From NCBI RefSeq assembly GCF_013337685.1, contig NZ_SUQN01000003.1, positions 62,001 to 126,000 of the forward strand: DNA of 64,000 nt. Reading direction: 5' to 3'. The stretch is from Citrobacter gillenii (GTDB lineage Bacteria; Pseudomonadota; Gammaproteobacteria; Enterobacterales; Enterobacteriaceae). This document shows, piece after piece, positions 27,418 to 38,039 of this stretch (the stretch's first letter is position 1; each line of letters starts with the position of its first letter). The position numbers were made by a program, and so were the translations under genes. The notes under the pieces were generated by a model. It did no database searches. It saw nothing but the letters and a program-made list of their open reading frames with translations, and was not told the origin of the DNA.

Positions 27418-27850
27418 GACGGTATCTCCTCGCTCTCATTGTCATATGCGGTAGGCGATTCTCTTCACGCTCCTGTGAGACAGCAGTTTGTAGGGTAAAT
27501 GCCCGGTACCGCATAAGGCACAATAACAGGATTTTCACTAAGTGTTAATCCGTTTACAAAAAAGCAACATAAAAAATTGGCTGAATCGTTAAGAATGGTA
27601 TAGCAAGGAGGCGAGGCAAATTTGTGTCCCCTCCCACTCTCTTAAAGCGATTGATTTAAAACGGCCGCATCAGAATATTTCAACGCGTTTTCAGGCATCA
27701 GATATAATTGTGTAATAAATGTTCACACTCTTTTTCCGGACATACCGGGCGGTTACCCAATAAAAGTCAAAACTGTAAAACACGGGTGAATAATACTCGC
27801 GGCAACAGAAACGCCTTACGGCACAGCGCTTGTCTCGTTGGAGTCATTTT
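27418..27850. other. Intergenic region acnB-yacH (433 bp)
   Basis: Divergent promoter region; no gene seen. It is A+T-rich between 27530 and 27730 and should hold the acnB promoters (in E. coli under CRP, ArcA and Cra control) and the yacH promoter. I could not place any of these sites with confidence. Confidence 0.6.
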
Positions 27851-29455
27851 ATGAAGTTGCCCTTTAAGCCACATCTGCTCGTCCTTCTGTGCAGTGCCGG
27901 GCTGTTTGCCGCCTCTGGCGTGATGTTCGTCAAAAGCCGCACAACGGAACCCGTTGCACCGGCCCCTGTCGCACAACAACCTTCAGCACCTGCTCCAGCG
28001 CCCGTAGCTGCACCTGCCGTGCAATCCGCGCCTGCTGTCGCACCAACATACACTGCCGCACAAATCGATCAGTGGGTTGCGCCAGTCGCGCTGTACCCGG
28101 ATGCATTGCTGTCGCAAATTTTGATGGCGGCGACCTATCCGGCCAACGTTATCCAGGCCGCGCAGTGGTCTAAAGACAATCCTAAAATGCAGGGTGACGC
28201 CGCTATTCAGGCCGTTGCCGGGCAGCCCTGGGACCCTAGCGTAAAATCACTGGTCGCGTTTCCTCAGTTGATGTCACTGTTAGGTGAAAATCCTCCGTGG
28301 GTACAAAGCCTGGGGGATGCTTTCCTCGCGCAACCACAGGACGTGATGGATTCGGTTCAACGCCTGCGCGCACTGGCGCAGCAAACCGGGGCATTACAAT
28401 CCACACCACAGCAGACGGTCACAACTAGTGTGAAAAATGTGCCCCCACCTCGTACCCAAACTCAAGAAGGTGTAACAGTTCAATCGACGGCCCCACCGGC
28501 TCCAACGGTTATTAAAATTGAATCTGCCGATCCACAGGTGGTTTACGTTCCGACCTATAACCCGAATACGGTGTACGGCACCTGGCCAAATACCGCCTAT
28601 CCTCCCACCTATCTGCCGCCATCGCCCGGTGAGCAATTTGGCAGCAGCTTCGTTAACGGTTTAGGCTTCAGTCTGGGGGTAGCGACAACCTATGCCATCT
28701 TCAGCAACATCGACTGGGATGACGACGACGACTGGGACCACCACCATAATAATGATGACTGGGATAATCATGGCGGTTATAACCGCAACGGCGATAACAA
28801 CATCAATATCAACGTTGATAACTTCAATAAAATCAGTGGTCAACGGCTGACTGACGCCAACCGTACCTGGCAGCATAACCCGGCCTATCGTGAGGGTGTG
28901 CCCTATGCAAATAACCAGCTCAATAACCGCTTCCACGCCACAAACACGGCAACCGGGCTCAGTGCGACCCAGCAAAACCCGCAAAGAGCGGTCAACCGCG
29001 ATAGCCAGCGTCAGGCAGCCATGAGTCAGATGGAGAAATCGACGGGTAAAACGCTTTCTCAGACCGCGCGTCCGGGAACGAAAGATGCTCAGCGCCAGGC
29101 ATCAAATCAACAGTTGAAGCAGATTTCTCAGCGCAACAACTACCGTGGCTATGACACAAAACCACAAACCGCGAAGCGGACAAGCACGCAACAACGAGAG
29201 ACTCGCCAGACGACCGCGCAGAGACAGGAGAAACGGGTTTCGCAACCTGCACAGCAACGCAACGTGCAACAGCGAAATACTCAACAGCGCACCAGTCAGC
29301 CGCGCGCCAATGCGCTGAGCGGTAACGATAGTCGCTCAGGCAGCTGGCAAGCACAGCAGCAGCGAGGCGCTCAGAGCAGGGAAATATCCCGCAACCAACC
29401 ATCGCGCCAGGCATCCGGCGGGCGCGCTGAACACCGTGAACTCCGTCATCGTTAA
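27851..29455 (+). CDS. yacH: DUF3300 exported or membrane-anchored protein
   Basis: 534 residues from ATG 27851 (TTGGAG upstream); the frame opens seven codons earlier. An N-terminal hydrophobic signal/anchor (LLVLLCSAGLFAASGVMFV) is followed by a Pro/Ala linker (to about 65), then the DUF3300 domain (WVAPVALYPDALLSQILMAATYP, QPWDPSVKSLVAFPQ, DPQVVYVPTYNP). Next come an Asp/His/Asn-rich stretch (WDDDDDWDHHHNN) that may bind metal, and a long Gln/Arg-rich low-complexity tail. Function unknown. The DUF2950 gene follows 10 bases later. Confidence 0.88.
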   Translation: MKLPFKPHLLVLLCSAGLFAASGVMFVKSRTTEPVAPAPVAQQPSAPAPAPVAAPAVQSAPAVAPTYTAAQIDQWVAPVALYPDALLSQILMAATYPANVIQAAQWSKDNPKMQGDAAIQAVAGQPWDPSVKSLVAFPQLMSLLGENPPWVQSLGDAFLAQPQDVMDSVQRLRALAQQTGALQSTPQQTVTTSVKNVPPPRTQTQEGVTVQSTAPPAPTVIKIESADPQVVYVPTYNPNTVYGTWPNTAYPPTYLPPSPGEQFGSSFVNGLGFSLGVATTYAIFSNIDWDDDDDWDHHHNNDDWDNHGGYNRNGDNNININVDNFNKISGQRLTDANRTWQHNPAYREGVPYANNQLNNRFHATNTATGLSATQQNPQRAVNRDSQRQAAMSQMEKSTGKTLSQTARPGTKDAQRQASNQQLKQISQRNNYRGYDTKPQTAKRTSTQQRETRQTTAQRQEKRVSQPAQQRNVQQRNTQQRTSQPRANALSGNDSRSGSWQAQQQRGAQSREISRNQPSRQASGGRAEHRELRHR

Positions 29456-29465
29456 GGGAACCGAC

Positions 29466-30260
29466 ATGAAAATGAAATTACTCAGTGGAATGGTGTTGTT
29501 CATGGTTTCGGCCACCGCGATGGCACAGCAATCTTTCAGTACACCAGACCAGGCAACCGACGCACTGGCCAGCGCGATAGGTGAACAAAATGAAAGTGCG
29601 ATGAACAACCTGCTTGGAGAAGACTGGCGCGATTTTCTGCCGCCAGAAGGTGTCGATCCTGATGCCGTTGATCGCTTCTTGCGTGACTGGAAGGTCCATC
29701 ATAATACCGTCGTCGAGGGCAATACCGCGCACCTTGTTGTCGGGGACAGCGGCTGGCAGTTGCCAATCCCGGCGATCAAAACCACATCCGGCTGGCAATT
29801 TGATATGCAGCAGGCCGCCGAAGAGATCCAGACTCGCGAAATTGGCCGCAACGAACTCGCCGCCATCGAGGCATTACACGCCTATGTGGATGCTCAGCAG
29901 ACCTATTTTGCGATGAACCAGAAGTATGCGCAGAAGGTTGTCAGCACGGAAGGGAAAAAGGATGGCCTGTACTGGCCCGTTGCACCAGGCGAAGCGCCAA
30001 GCCCTCTGGGACCGGCCTTCAGCCCGCAAGAGCCTGGCACGGGTTATCACGGTTATCGTTTCCGCATCCTTCCCGACAAAACCAGCGGCTTTGCGATGGT
30101 GGCCTGGCCCGTCAGCTACGGTCATACGGGCGTGATGAGCTTTATGATTAACGGCGATGACACCGTCTACCAGGCAGATCTTGGTGAAGCATCACAAGAA
30201 AAAGCGCAGGCGTTGACCACCTACGCCCCGGATAAAAGCTGGCAACCCGTCACGCAGTAA
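29466..30260 (+). CDS. DUF2950 exported protein
   Basis: 264 residues from ATG 29466, preceded by AAGGGAA. Signal peptide MKMKLLSGMVLFMVSATAMA|QQS. The mature part has GQLNESA-like and DWRDFLPPEGVD segments, QTYFAMNQKYAQ, DGLYWPVAPGEAPSPLGP and GYHGYRFRIL, typical of DUF2950. It is paired with the DUF3300 gene; this pair is frequent in proteobacteria, but E. coli K-12 has only yacH here. Both are exported, so a shared envelope role is likely but unproved. Confidence 0.85.
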   Translation: MKMKLLSGMVLFMVSATAMAQQSFSTPDQATDALASAIGEQNESAMNNLLGEDWRDFLPPEGVDPDAVDRFLRDWKVHHNTVVEGNTAHLVVGDSGWQLPIPAIKTTSGWQFDMQQAAEEIQTREIGRNELAAIEALHAYVDAQQTYFAMNQKYAQKVVSTEGKKDGLYWPVAPGEAPSPLGPAFSPQEPGTGYHGYRFRILPDKTSGFAMVAWPVSYGHTGVMSFMINGDDTVYQADLGEASQEKAQALTTYAPDKSWQPVTQ

Positions 30261-30273
30261 AACCGAGTAAACC

Positions 30274-30304
30274 GTAGGCCGGGTCAGCGCGAGTGCTACC
30301 CGGC
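30274..30304. repeat. Single REP palindrome
   Basis: GTAGGCCGGGTCAGCGCGAG followed by TGCTACCCGGC is a REP variant lying 13 bases after the DUF2950 stop, between two convergent units. Confidence 0.7.
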
Positions 30305-30340
30305 AGGTTATCTGAAATTACAGCTCGTTACAGGCAAAAA

Positions 30341-30362
30341 AAACGCCTCCGAAGAGGCGTTT
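30341..30362 (-). terminator. lpd terminator
   Basis: AAACGCCTC and GAGGCGTTT form a perfect 9-bp stem. On the minus strand the loop is UUCG and a run of eight T follows, a textbook rho-independent terminator 17 bases past lpd. Confidence 0.9.
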
Positions 30363-30379
30363 CTTACAAAGTCAGAAGA

Positions 30380-31804
30380 TTACTTCTTCTTCGCTTTCGG
30401 GTTCGGCAGGTCGGTAATGCTACCTTCAAAGATTTCTGCCGCCAGGCCCACGGACTCGTGCAGAGTCGGGTGTGCGTGGATGGTCAGCGCGATGTCTTCC
30501 GCATCACAACCCATTTCGATCGCCAGACCGATTTCGCCCAGCAGCTCGCCGCCGTTGGTACCGACAATCGCACCACCGATAACACGGTGAGATTCTTTGT
30601 CGAAAATCAGTTTAGTCATACCGTCTGCACAGTCAGAAGCGATAGCACGGCCAGAAGCAGCCCACGGGAAGGTGGCGGTTTCGTAGCTGATGCCTTTTTC
30701 TTTCGCTTCTTTCTCGGTCAGACCGACCCAGGCAACTTCTGGTTCAGTGTAGGCAATGGACGGAATCACTTTCGGATCGAAGTAGTGTTTCTTACCAGCG
30801 ATAACTTCAGCGGCAACGTGGCCTTCATGAACACCTTTGTGCGCCAGCATCGGCTGACCGACGATATCGCCGATAGCAAAGATGTGCGGTACGTTGGTAC
30901 GCAGCTGTTTGTCCACGCGGATAAAGCCACGGTCATCAACTTCAACGCCCGCTTTGCCTGCATCGAGGTTTTTACCGTTCGGTACACGACCAATAGCAAC
31001 CAGTACGGCATCGTAACGCTGTGCTTCAGCAGGTGCTTTTTTGCCTTCCATGGAAACGTAAATACCGTCTTCTTTCGCTTCAACGGCAGTCACTTTGGTT
31101 TCCAGCATCAGGTTGAATTTCTTGCTGATACGTTTGGTGAAGACTTTTACCACGTCTTTATCGGCAGCAGGGATAACCTGGTCGAACATTTCAACCACGT
31201 CAATCTCTGAACCCAGCGCATGGTAAACGGTCCCCATTTCCAGACCGATGATACCGCCACCCATAACCAGCAGGCGTTTTGGTACGGTTTTCAGTTCCAG
31301 TGCGTCGGTGGAGTCCCACACACGCGGGTCTTCGTGCGGAATAAATGGCAGTTCAATCGGACGGGAACCCGCCGCGATGATAGCGTTGTCGAAGTTGATC
31401 ACGGTTTTACCGTTTTCGCCTTCAACTTCCAGGGTGTTAGCCCCAGTAAATTTACCCAGACCGTTTACCACTTTCACTTTACGGCCTTTAGCCATACCAG
31501 CCAGACCGCCGGTCAGTTGAGTGATAACTTTTTCTTTCCAGGTACGAATCTTGTCGATATCGGTTTTCGGCTCACCGAAGACGATACCGTGATCGGCCAG
31601 TGCTTTCGCTTCTTCGATAACTTTTGCTACGTGCAACAGCGCTTTAGAAGGGATACAGCCGACGTTCAGACAAACACCACCAAGGGTGCTGTAACGTTCT
31701 ACGATGACGGTCTCCAGACCTAAATCTGCGCAACGGAAGGCAGCAGAGTAACCTGCCGGGCCTGCCCCAAGTACCACGACTTGAGTTTTGATTTCAGTGC
31801 TCAT
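30380..31804 (-). CDS. lpd: Dihydrolipoyl dehydrogenase (E3)
   Basis: FAD enzyme that reoxidises dihydrolipoamide for pyruvate and 2-oxoglutarate dehydrogenases and the glycine cleavage system. 474 residues from the second ATG (MSTEIKTQ), as in E. coli. FAD fold VVLGAGPAGYSAAFR, redox-active disulfide GGVCLNVGCIPSK, NAD fold VMGGGIIGLEMG, FAIGDIVGQPMLAHKG, and the catalytic pair HAHPTLHE. It follows aceF but has its own promoter region of about 175 bases, which also allows separate control. Confidence 0.98.
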   Translation of the reverse strand: MSTEIKTQVVVLGAGPAGYSAAFRCADLGLETVIVERYSTLGGVCLNVGCIPSKALLHVAKVIEEAKALADHGIVFGEPKTDIDKIRTWKEKVITQLTGGLAGMAKGRKVKVVNGLGKFTGANTLEVEGENGKTVINFDNAIIAAGSRPIELPFIPHEDPRVWDSTDALELKTVPKRLLVMGGGIIGLEMGTVYHALGSEIDVVEMFDQVIPAADKDVVKVFTKRISKKFNLMLETKVTAVEAKEDGIYVSMEGKKAPAEAQRYDAVLVAIGRVPNGKNLDAGKAGVEVDDRGFIRVDKQLRTNVPHIFAIGDIVGQPMLAHKGVHEGHVAAEVIAGKKHYFDPKVIPSIAYTEPEVAWVGLTEKEAKEKGISYETATFPWAASGRAIASDCADGMTKLIFDKESHRVIGGAIVGTNGGELLGEIGLAIEMGCDAEDIALTIHAHPTLHESVGLAAEIFEGSITDLPNPKAKKK

Positions 31805-31946
31805 CATGACCTCTTAATTTATACCCGTCGTCCACCGGGTCGTTCTATCCGCCGGTATTTTACAAAATTGTTAACAATTTTGAAACAACAAACGGCAACC
31901 GATTTGTCTTTCGCACAATAACCTCACTGACTTCATGAGATTACCA

Positions 31947-31976
31947 GAAAAAAGCCGGCCGTCGGGCCGGCTTTTT
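31947..31976 (-). terminator. Bidirectional terminator after aceF
   Basis: AAAAAAGCCGGCC and GGCCGGCTTTTT flank a short loop. Either strand gives a G+C stem followed by a U-run. It lies three bases after the aceF stop, so lpd transcription from the aceEF promoter must read through it. Confidence 0.85.
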
Positions 31977-31979
31977 CGC

Positions 31980-33869
31980 TTACATCACCAGACGGCGAAT
32001 GTCAGACAGCGTGTTGTTGATGATGGTAATGAAACGAGCACCATCAGCACCGTCAATCACGCGGTGGTCAAAGGAGAGAGAAATCGGCATCATCAGACGC
32101 GGAGTAAACTCTTTACCATTCCACACCGGTTCAATAGCCGACTTGGACACGCCAAGGATAGCCACTTCAGGCGCGTTCACAATCGGTGCGAAGTGGGTAG
32201 TCCCCAGGCCGCCGATGCTGGAGATAGTGAAGCAACCGCCCTGCATTTCGCCAGCCGTCAGCTTACCATCACGCGCTTTCTTAGAGATCACCGTCAGTTC
32301 ACGAGACAGCTCGGTAATGCTCTTCTTGTTCACATCTTTAAAGACCGGAACAACCAGACCATTTGGCGTATCGACCGCAACACCGATGTTGATGTATTTC
32401 TTCAGCGTCAGCTTCTGCCCATCTTCGGACAGGGAGCTGTTGAAGCGTGGCATCTGCTCAAGAGCCGCTGCGACCGCTTTCATGATGAAGACTACTGGGG
32501 TGAATTTCACATCCAGTTTACGCTTCTCAGCTTCGGCGTTCTGCTGTTTACGGAACGCTTCCAGATCGGTGATATCGGTTTTATCGAAGTGGGTAACGTG
32601 CGGGATCATCACCCAGTTACGGCTCAGGTTAGCGCCAGAGATTTTCTGGATGCGACCCAGTTCCACTTCTTCGATTTCACCAAACTTGCTGAAGTCCACT
32701 TTCGGCCAAGGCAGCATGCCCGGGATACCGCCGCCAGCCGCAGCTGCCGGTGCAGATTCAGCGCGTTTAACCGCGTCTTTCACGTAAGCCTGAACGTCTT
32801 CGCGCAGGATACGACCTTTACGGCCAGACCCTTTCACTTTCGCCAGATTCACACCGAATTCGCGCGCCAGGCGACGAATCAGCGGCGTTGCATGGACGTA
32901 AGCGTCGTTTTCTGCGAAGTCAGATTTGCCTTCAGCTTTTGCGGCCTGAGCCGGAGCTGCGGCAGGTGCAGGTGCTGCGGCCTGAGCCGGAGCAGCCGCT
33001 TGCGCAGGGGCAGCAGCCGGTGCCGCGCCTTCAACTTCGAAGACCATAATCAGAGAACCGGTTTTCACTTTATCGCCGGTGCTGATTTTGATTTCTTTCA
33101 CGGTACCCGCGAACGGTGCCGGCACTTCCATCGACGCTTTGTCACCTTCAACGGTGATCAGTGACTGCTCAGCGGCAATTTTATCGCCCACTTTGACCAT
33201 CACTTCAGTGACTTCAACTTCATCACCACCGATGTCCGGTACGTTAACTTCTTTAGAGCCAGACGCTGCCGGAGCCGCTGCGGCTGCCGGTGCAGCAGCC
33301 TGAGCTGGTGCCGCGGCTGGCGCGCTACCAGCGACTTCGAAGACCATAATCAGGGAGCCAGTAGACACTTTGTCGCCGGTGTTGATTTTGATCTCTTTCA
33401 CGGTACCCGCGAACGGTGCCGGGACTTCCATAGAGGCTTTGTCGCCTTCTACGGTGATCAGAGACTGCTCAGCCGCAACGGTGTCGCCGACTTTGACCAT
33501 AATCTCGGTGACTTCAACTTCGTCGCCGCCGATGTCCGGTACGTGTACGTCTTTCGCTGCTGCCGCAGCAGGTGCAGCTGCCGGAGCGGCTGCTTGCTTC
33601 TCTTCTGCCGGAGCAGGTGCAGCAGCTGCTGCACCGTCGGCGGAATCGAAAATCATGATCAGTTTGCCGGTCTCAGTTTTGTCGCCAACAGAGACTTTGA
33701 TCTCTTTAACGATACCCGCATGAGGGGACGGAACTTCCATAGAGGCTTTATCGCCTTCTACGGTGATCAGCGACTGTTCAGCTTCAACTTTGTCGCCTAC
33801 TTTGACCAGGATCTCGGTGATTTCAACTTCATCAGCCCCGATGTCCGGTACATTGATTTCGATAGCCAT
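31980..33869 (-). CDS. aceF: Dihydrolipoyl acetyltransferase (E2 of pyruvate dehydrogenase)
   Basis: 629 residues. Three lipoyl domains in tandem, each with a GDKASMEVP lipoylation motif (the first Lys is 41), are joined by Ala/Pro linkers. The peripheral-subunit binding domain follows ([29 protein letters not shown] split over this stretch), then the catalytic domain with [14 protein letters not shown] near the C terminus. The repeated lipoyl coding sequences are close at the DNA level too, spaced about 300 bases (centres near 33140, 33440, 33750). It lies 14 bases after aceE. Confidence 0.97.
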   Translation of the reverse strand: MAIEINVPDIGADEVEITEILVKVGDKVEAEQSLITVEGDKASMEVPSPHAGIVKEIKVSVGDKTETGKLIMIFDSADGAAAAAPAPAEEKQAAAPAAAPAAAAAKDVHVPDIGGDEVEVTEIMVKVGDTVAAEQSLITVEGDKASMEVPAPFAGTVKEIKINTGDKVSTGSLIMVFEVAGSAPAAAPAQAAAPAAAAAPAASGSKEVNVPDIGGDEVEVTEVMVKVGDKIAAEQSLITVEGDKASMEVPAPFAGTVKEIKISTGDKVKTGSLIMVFEVEGAAPAAAPAQAAAPAQAAAPAPAAAPAQAAKAEGKSDFAENDAYVHATPLIRRLAREFGVNLAKVKGSGRKGRILREDVQAYVKDAVKRAESAPAAAAGGGIPGMLPWPKVDFSKFGEIEEVELGRIQKISGANLSRNWVMIPHVTHFDKTDITDLEAFRKQQNAEAEKRKLDVKFTPVVFIMKAVAAALEQMPRFNSSLSEDGQKLTLKKYINIGVAVDTPNGLVVPVFKDVNKKSITELSRELTVISKKARDGKLTAGEMQGGCFTISSIGGLGTTHFAPIVNAPEVAILGVSKSAIEPVWNGKEFTPRLMMPISLSFDHRVIDGADGARFITIINNTLSDIRRLVM

Positions 33870-33883
33870 GTTTCTTTTACCTC

Positions 33884-36547
33884 TTACGCCAGACGCGGGT
33901 TAACTTTATCTGCATCGATATTGAATTTGGTGATAGCGTCAGCAACCACTTTCTTATCGATTTCGCCACGTTTAGCCAGTTCGCCCAGTGCCGCTACAAC
34001 CACATAGGAAGCATCAACTTCGAAGTGGTGACGCAGGTTTTCACGGCTGTCAGAGCGACCGAAGCCGTCAGTACCCAGTACGCGATAATCATCAGCCGGT
34101 ACATAAGTACGAACCTGTTCGGCAAACAGTTTCATATAGTCAGTAGATGCTACAGCCGGTGCGTCGTTCATCACCTGAGCGATGTACGGAACGCGCGGAG
34201 TTTCCAGCGGATGCAGCATGTTCCAGCGCTCACAATCCTGGCCATCACGCGCCAGTTCAGTGAAGGACGTGACGCTATACACGTCAGAACCTACGCCGTA
34301 GTCGTTCGCCAGGATCTGCGCTGCTTCACGGACGTGACGCAGGATAGAACCAGAGCCCAACAGCTGAACTTTACCTTTCTTACCTTCGAGGGTTTCGAGT
34401 TTGTAGATACCTTTACGGATACCTTCCTCAGCACCTTCCGGCATTGCCGGCATGTGGTAGTTTTCGTTCAGCGTGGTGATGTAGTAGTAAACGTTCTCTT
34501 GTTTCTCACCGTACATACGCTCCAGACCATCGTGCATGATGACCGCAACTTCGTACGCGTAAGACGGATCGTAAGAGATACAGTTCGGAATAGTCAGAGA
34601 CTGAATATGGCTGTGACCATCTTCGTGCTGCAGACCCTCACCGTTCAGCGTCGTACGACCAGAAGTCCCGCCGATCAGGAAGCCGCGCGCCTGCTGGTCA
34701 CCCGCCTGCCAGCACAGGTCACCGATACGCTGGAACCCGAACATGGAGTAGTAGATGTAGAACGGGATCATCGGCAGATCGTTGGTGCTGTAAGAGGTCG
34801 CAGCCGCCAGCCAGGATGCACCAGCACCCAGTTCGTTGATACCTTCCTGCAGGATCTGACCTTTTTCGTCTTCTTTATAGTAAGCAACCTGCTCACGGTC
34901 CTGCGGGGTGTACTGCTGGCCGTTCGGGCTGTAGATACCAATCTGACGGAACAGACCTTCCATACCGAAAGTACGTGCTTCATCGGCGATGATCGGCACC
35001 AGACGATCTTTGATCGACTTGTTCTTCAGCATCACGTTCAGGGCACGAACGAAAGCGATAGTGGTGGAGATTTCTTTGTTCTGCTCTTCCAGCAGCGCAC
35101 CGAAGTCTTCCAGCGCCGGCAGCTCCAGCTTCTCAGTGAAGTTAGGCTGACGAGCCGGCAGGTAGCCGTGCAGTTTCTGACGCTGAGCGTGCAGATAGGT
35201 ATGCTCTTCAGAACCTTCCGGGAAGGTAATGTAAGACAGGTTTTCAACCTGCTCATCGGTAACTGGAACGTTGAAACGGTCGCGGATGTAACGCACGCCG
35301 TCCATGTTCATTTTCTTAACCTGGTGAGCGATGTTTTTACCTTCGGCGGTGTCACCCATGCCGTAACCTTTGATGGTATGGGCGAGGATTACAGTTGCTT
35401 TGCCTTTGGTTTCCTGCGCTTTTTTCAGTGCAGCGTAAACTTTCTTCGGATCGTGACCGCCACGGTTCAGCGCCCAAATCTGCTCGTCAGTCCAGTCAGC
35501 AACCAGTGCTGCGGTTTCCGGGTATTTACCGAAGAAGTGCTCACGAACATACGCGCCGTCTTTGGATTTGAAGGTCTGGTAGTCGCCGTCAACGGTTTCG
35601 TTCATCAGCTGGATCAGTTTACCGCTTGTGTCTTTACGCAGCAGCTCATCCCAACGACCGCCCCACATGACTTTGATAACGTTCCAGCCAGCACCTGCGA
35701 AGATGCCTTCCAGTTCGTTAACTATCTTGCCGTTACCGGTGACCGGGCCGTCAAGACGCTGCAGGTTACAGTTGATAACAAAGACCAGGTTGTCCAGTTT
35801 TTCACGGGTCGCGATGGTGATAGCGCCTTTAGATTCTGGCTCATCCATCTCGCCATCGCCCAGGAAGGCATAAACGGTCTGCTTAGAGGTATCTTTCAGG
35901 CCACGGTGTTCCAGATACTTCAGGAATTTAGCCTGGTAGATAGCACCGATTGGACCCAGACCCATGGATACGGTCGGGAACTGCCAGAATTCCGGCATCA
36001 GTTTCGGGTGCGGATAGGAAGACAGGCCTTTGCCATGAACTTCCTGACGGAAGTTGTTCATCTGCTCTTCAGTCAGACGACCTTCCAGGAATGCACGTGC
36101 ATAGATGCCCGGAGAGATGTGGCCCTGGAAGTAAATCAGGTCGCCGCCATCCTGCTCGTTGCGTGCACGGAAGAAATGGTTGAAGCACACATCATATACC
36201 GTTGCGGAGGACTGGAAGGATGCCATGTGGCCACCCAGCTCGAGGTCCTTTTTAGACGCACGCAGTACGGTCATGATGGCGTTCCAGCGGATAGCAGAAC
36301 GAATACGACGTTCCAGCTCCAGATTGCCCGGGTATTCCGGCTCATCTTCAACGGCAATAGTGTTTACATAATTGCTGGCCCCTGTACCTGCCGCTACTTT
36401 CACGCCGCCTTTGCGGGCTTCTGAAAGCAGTTGGTCGATCAGATACTGAGCACGCTCAACACCTTCTTCACGGATGACCGATTCGATCGCCTGTAGCCAG
36501 TCGCGAGTTTCGATCGGATCCACGTCATTTGGGAAACGTTCTGACAT
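33884..36547 (-). CDS. aceE: Pyruvate dehydrogenase E1 component
   Basis: Thiamine-diphosphate-dependent decarboxylase of the complex; 887 residues, the E. coli length. The ThDP motif [12 protein letters not shown] ends in NCNLQRLDG; the N-terminal [17 protein letters not shown] binds E2; HNDGLERMY-type and [18 protein letters not shown] segments of the C-terminal domain are present. ATG follows AAGGAATACC. It lies downstream of pdhR and is repressed by it. Confidence 0.98.
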   Translation of the reverse strand: MSERFPNDVDPIETRDWLQAIESVIREEGVERAQYLIDQLLSEARKGGVKVAAGTGASNYVNTIAVEDEPEYPGNLELERRIRSAIRWNAIMTVLRASKKDLELGGHMASFQSSATVYDVCFNHFFRARNEQDGGDLIYFQGHISPGIYARAFLEGRLTEEQMNNFRQEVHGKGLSSYPHPKLMPEFWQFPTVSMGLGPIGAIYQAKFLKYLEHRGLKDTSKQTVYAFLGDGEMDEPESKGAITIATREKLDNLVFVINCNLQRLDGPVTGNGKIVNELEGIFAGAGWNVIKVMWGGRWDELLRKDTSGKLIQLMNETVDGDYQTFKSKDGAYVREHFFGKYPETAALVADWTDEQIWALNRGGHDPKKVYAALKKAQETKGKATVILAHTIKGYGMGDTAEGKNIAHQVKKMNMDGVRYIRDRFNVPVTDEQVENLSYITFPEGSEEHTYLHAQRQKLHGYLPARQPNFTEKLELPALEDFGALLEEQNKEISTTIAFVRALNVMLKNKSIKDRLVPIIADEARTFGMEGLFRQIGIYSPNGQQYTPQDREQVAYYKEDEKGQILQEGINELGAGASWLAAATSYSTNDLPMIPFYIYYSMFGFQRIGDLCWQAGDQQARGFLIGGTSGRTTLNGEGLQHEDGHSHIQSLTIPNCISYDPSYAYEVAVIMHDGLERMYGEKQENVYYYITTLNENYHMPAMPEGAEEGIRKGIYKLETLEGKKGKVQLLGSGSILRHVREAAQILANDYGVGSDVYSVTSFTELARDGQDCERWNMLHPLETPRVPYIAQVMNDAPAVASTDYMKLFAEQVRTYVPADDYRVLGTDGFGRSDSRENLRHHFEVDASYVVVAALGELAKRGEIDKKVVADAITKFNIDADKVNPRLA

Positions 36548-36586
36548 GGGGGTATTCCTTATCTATCTAATACGTTGAGTTATCTG

Positions 36587-36634
36587 GAACCTGTCCCATT
36601 ACGTTCTCGCCAGAGAGCGTAATAAGACAGGTTC
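36587..36634 (-). other. Long stem-loop in the pdhR-aceE gap
   Basis: Arms 36587-36603 and 36618-36634 pair over 17 bases; in minus-strand RNA the odd pairs are G-U, so the stem is best there. No U-run follows. It may be an mRNA-processing or attenuation element separating low pdhR from high aceEF expression. Confidence 0.55.
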
Positions 36635-36710
36635 TGCGTTTAGTTGCCGCGCACTTTAAATGGCGCTTGATTTACAACATCTTCTGGTTAACTTGCTGCC
36701 AGAAAAATCA

Positions 36711-37475
36711 CTAATTCTTTCGTTGCTCCAGGCGGCGTAAGGCGCGTTCACGACGGCTTTCCTCACGGCTTCTGTCCAGGAGAATTTCTTCGATAAACGC
36801 CAGGTGACGGTGGGACGCTTCGCGCGCCTCTTCCGGCTTCCCGGCGATAATCGCTTCAAAAATACGCGTACGGTGACTGCTTACCAACGGCAGCATATCC
36901 CGACGCGAATACAGCAATTCAAAGTTTTGACGAACGTTCTGGGCCAGCATCGGCTCCATACAACGGAGCAAATGGAGCAGTACCACATTGTGCGCCGCTT
37001 CGGTGACAGCAATTTGATACTGGAGAACGGCATCAGATTCGCCGTCAAGATCGCCGGACTGTTGGGCAAGCTCGATCGCATGGTGGAGTTCACGGATACG
37101 CGTTTTATCTTCATCCGTGCTGCGTAGTGCGGCGTAATAAGCAGCAATACCTTCCAGCGCATGGCGCGTCTCAAGCAGGTCAAACTGGGATTCAGGATGG
37201 TCGGAGAGCAACTCTACCAGTGGGTCGCTAAAGCTCTGCCACAGGCTGCTCTGAACAAAAGTGCCACCGCCCTGACGACGAAGCAGCAAACCCTTCGCTT
37301 CGAGACGTTGGATCGCCTCGCGCAAGGAGGGACGGGAGACGTCGAACTGTTTTGCCAGTTCACGTTCCGGTGGGAGTTTTTCTCCGGGGCGAAGTGTCCC
37401 CTCAAGAATTAAAAACTCCAGCTGCTGCTCAATCACATCGGAGAGTTTTGGTTGGCGGATTTTGCTGTAGGCCAT
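36711..37475 (-). CDS. pdhR: Pyruvate-sensing repressor PdhR, GntR/FadR subfamily
   Basis: 254 residues, the E. coli length. Winged helix at 1-75 ([40 protein letters not shown] split over this stretch), then the all-helical FCD domain that binds pyruvate. It represses pdhR-aceEF-lpd and electron-transport genes; pyruvate relieves it. A perfect PdhR box lies 34 bases upstream, so it controls itself. The C-terminal end is basic ([14 protein letters not shown]). Confidence 0.97.
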   Translation of the reverse strand: MAYSKIRQPKLSDVIEQQLEFLILEGTLRPGEKLPPERELAKQFDVSRPSLREAIQRLEAKGLLLRRQGGGTFVQSSLWQSFSDPLVELLSDHPESQFDLLETRHALEGIAAYYAALRSTDEDKTRIRELHHAIELAQQSGDLDGESDAVLQYQIAVTEAAHNVVLLHLLRCMEPMLAQNVRQNFELLYSRRDMLPLVSSHRTRIFEAIIAGKPEEAREASHRHLAFIEEILLDRSREESRRERALRRLEQRKN

Positions 37476-37508
37476 GATTTCCTGTCTTAAGCCATTTGCC
37501 CGGAGTTA

Positions 37509-37523
37509 ATTGGTCTTACCAAT
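37509..37523. promoter_or_regulatory. PdhR operator
   Basis: ATTGGTCTTACCAAT is an exact fit to the PdhR consensus ATTGGT-N3-ACCAAT, upstream of pdhR where the autoregulatory site is in E. coli. Confidence 0.92.
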
Positions 37524-38039
37524 TTCATGTTCTTGACGCTAAAGTAACAAAGTATTCACCTTCTGTCCATACAGGTTTTGATTGAAATCAGTAAAGGAGG
37601 CATATTTTAACAACATTACAGAAATAACGTTTCAAACATGTAACTATGCACAAATGTTAAATTTACCCACCACGAGGTAGTTTTAACGTAATTGAAACGA
37701 AAAATTATCCCATCTGAACCGATTCACCTGCTTAAATATCGATTTAAAAAGCAAAATTAACGAATAAAAATTCAAAATGGAAATTTTGTGGTAGATAAAC
37801 TCGCGCTTACAAATGGTTTCTTTTTATTCAACTCGTCATCCTCCCTTCATAAAGCAGGTGCATTCGCGCTCGCATAACATTATTCTGATCAAGACAAAAG
37901 TATTTAGGCAACATTTTACTAAGCATCACCGTAAACAAATTAATACAACAAACGGAATTGCAAACTTACACACGCGTCACTGCGTGGTTCAAAATATAAG
38001 TACTCGAAAGATGAAGAGTAAAACCACACACGAGGTTTC
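37524..38039. other. Intergenic region pdhR-aroP (516 bp)
   Basis: A+T-rich divergent promoter region without a credible gene. It must hold the pdhR promoter next to the PdhR box and the aroP promoters, which in E. coli are repressed by TyrR. I looked for TGTAAA-N6-TTTACA boxes and saw only weak partial matches near 37640-37675. Confidence 0.6.

Noticed and set aside
31935-33164. 409-codon open frame opposite aceF
   Set aside because: Shadow of aceF; composition (many Arg, His, Phe) is typical of a reverse frame and no domain is seen.
33060-33850. Three near-repeats that could look like a repeat array
   Set aside because: They encode the three lipoyl domains of AceF, a normal property of this protein.
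34025-36424. 799-codon open frame on the plus strand opposite aceE
   Set aside because: It is antisense to a certain gene, has no recognisable domain and reflects the codon bias of aceE read in reverse.
37620-37700. Possible TyrR boxes before aroP
   Set aside because: Only partial matches to TGTAAA-N6-TTTACA; none good enough to report as a site.
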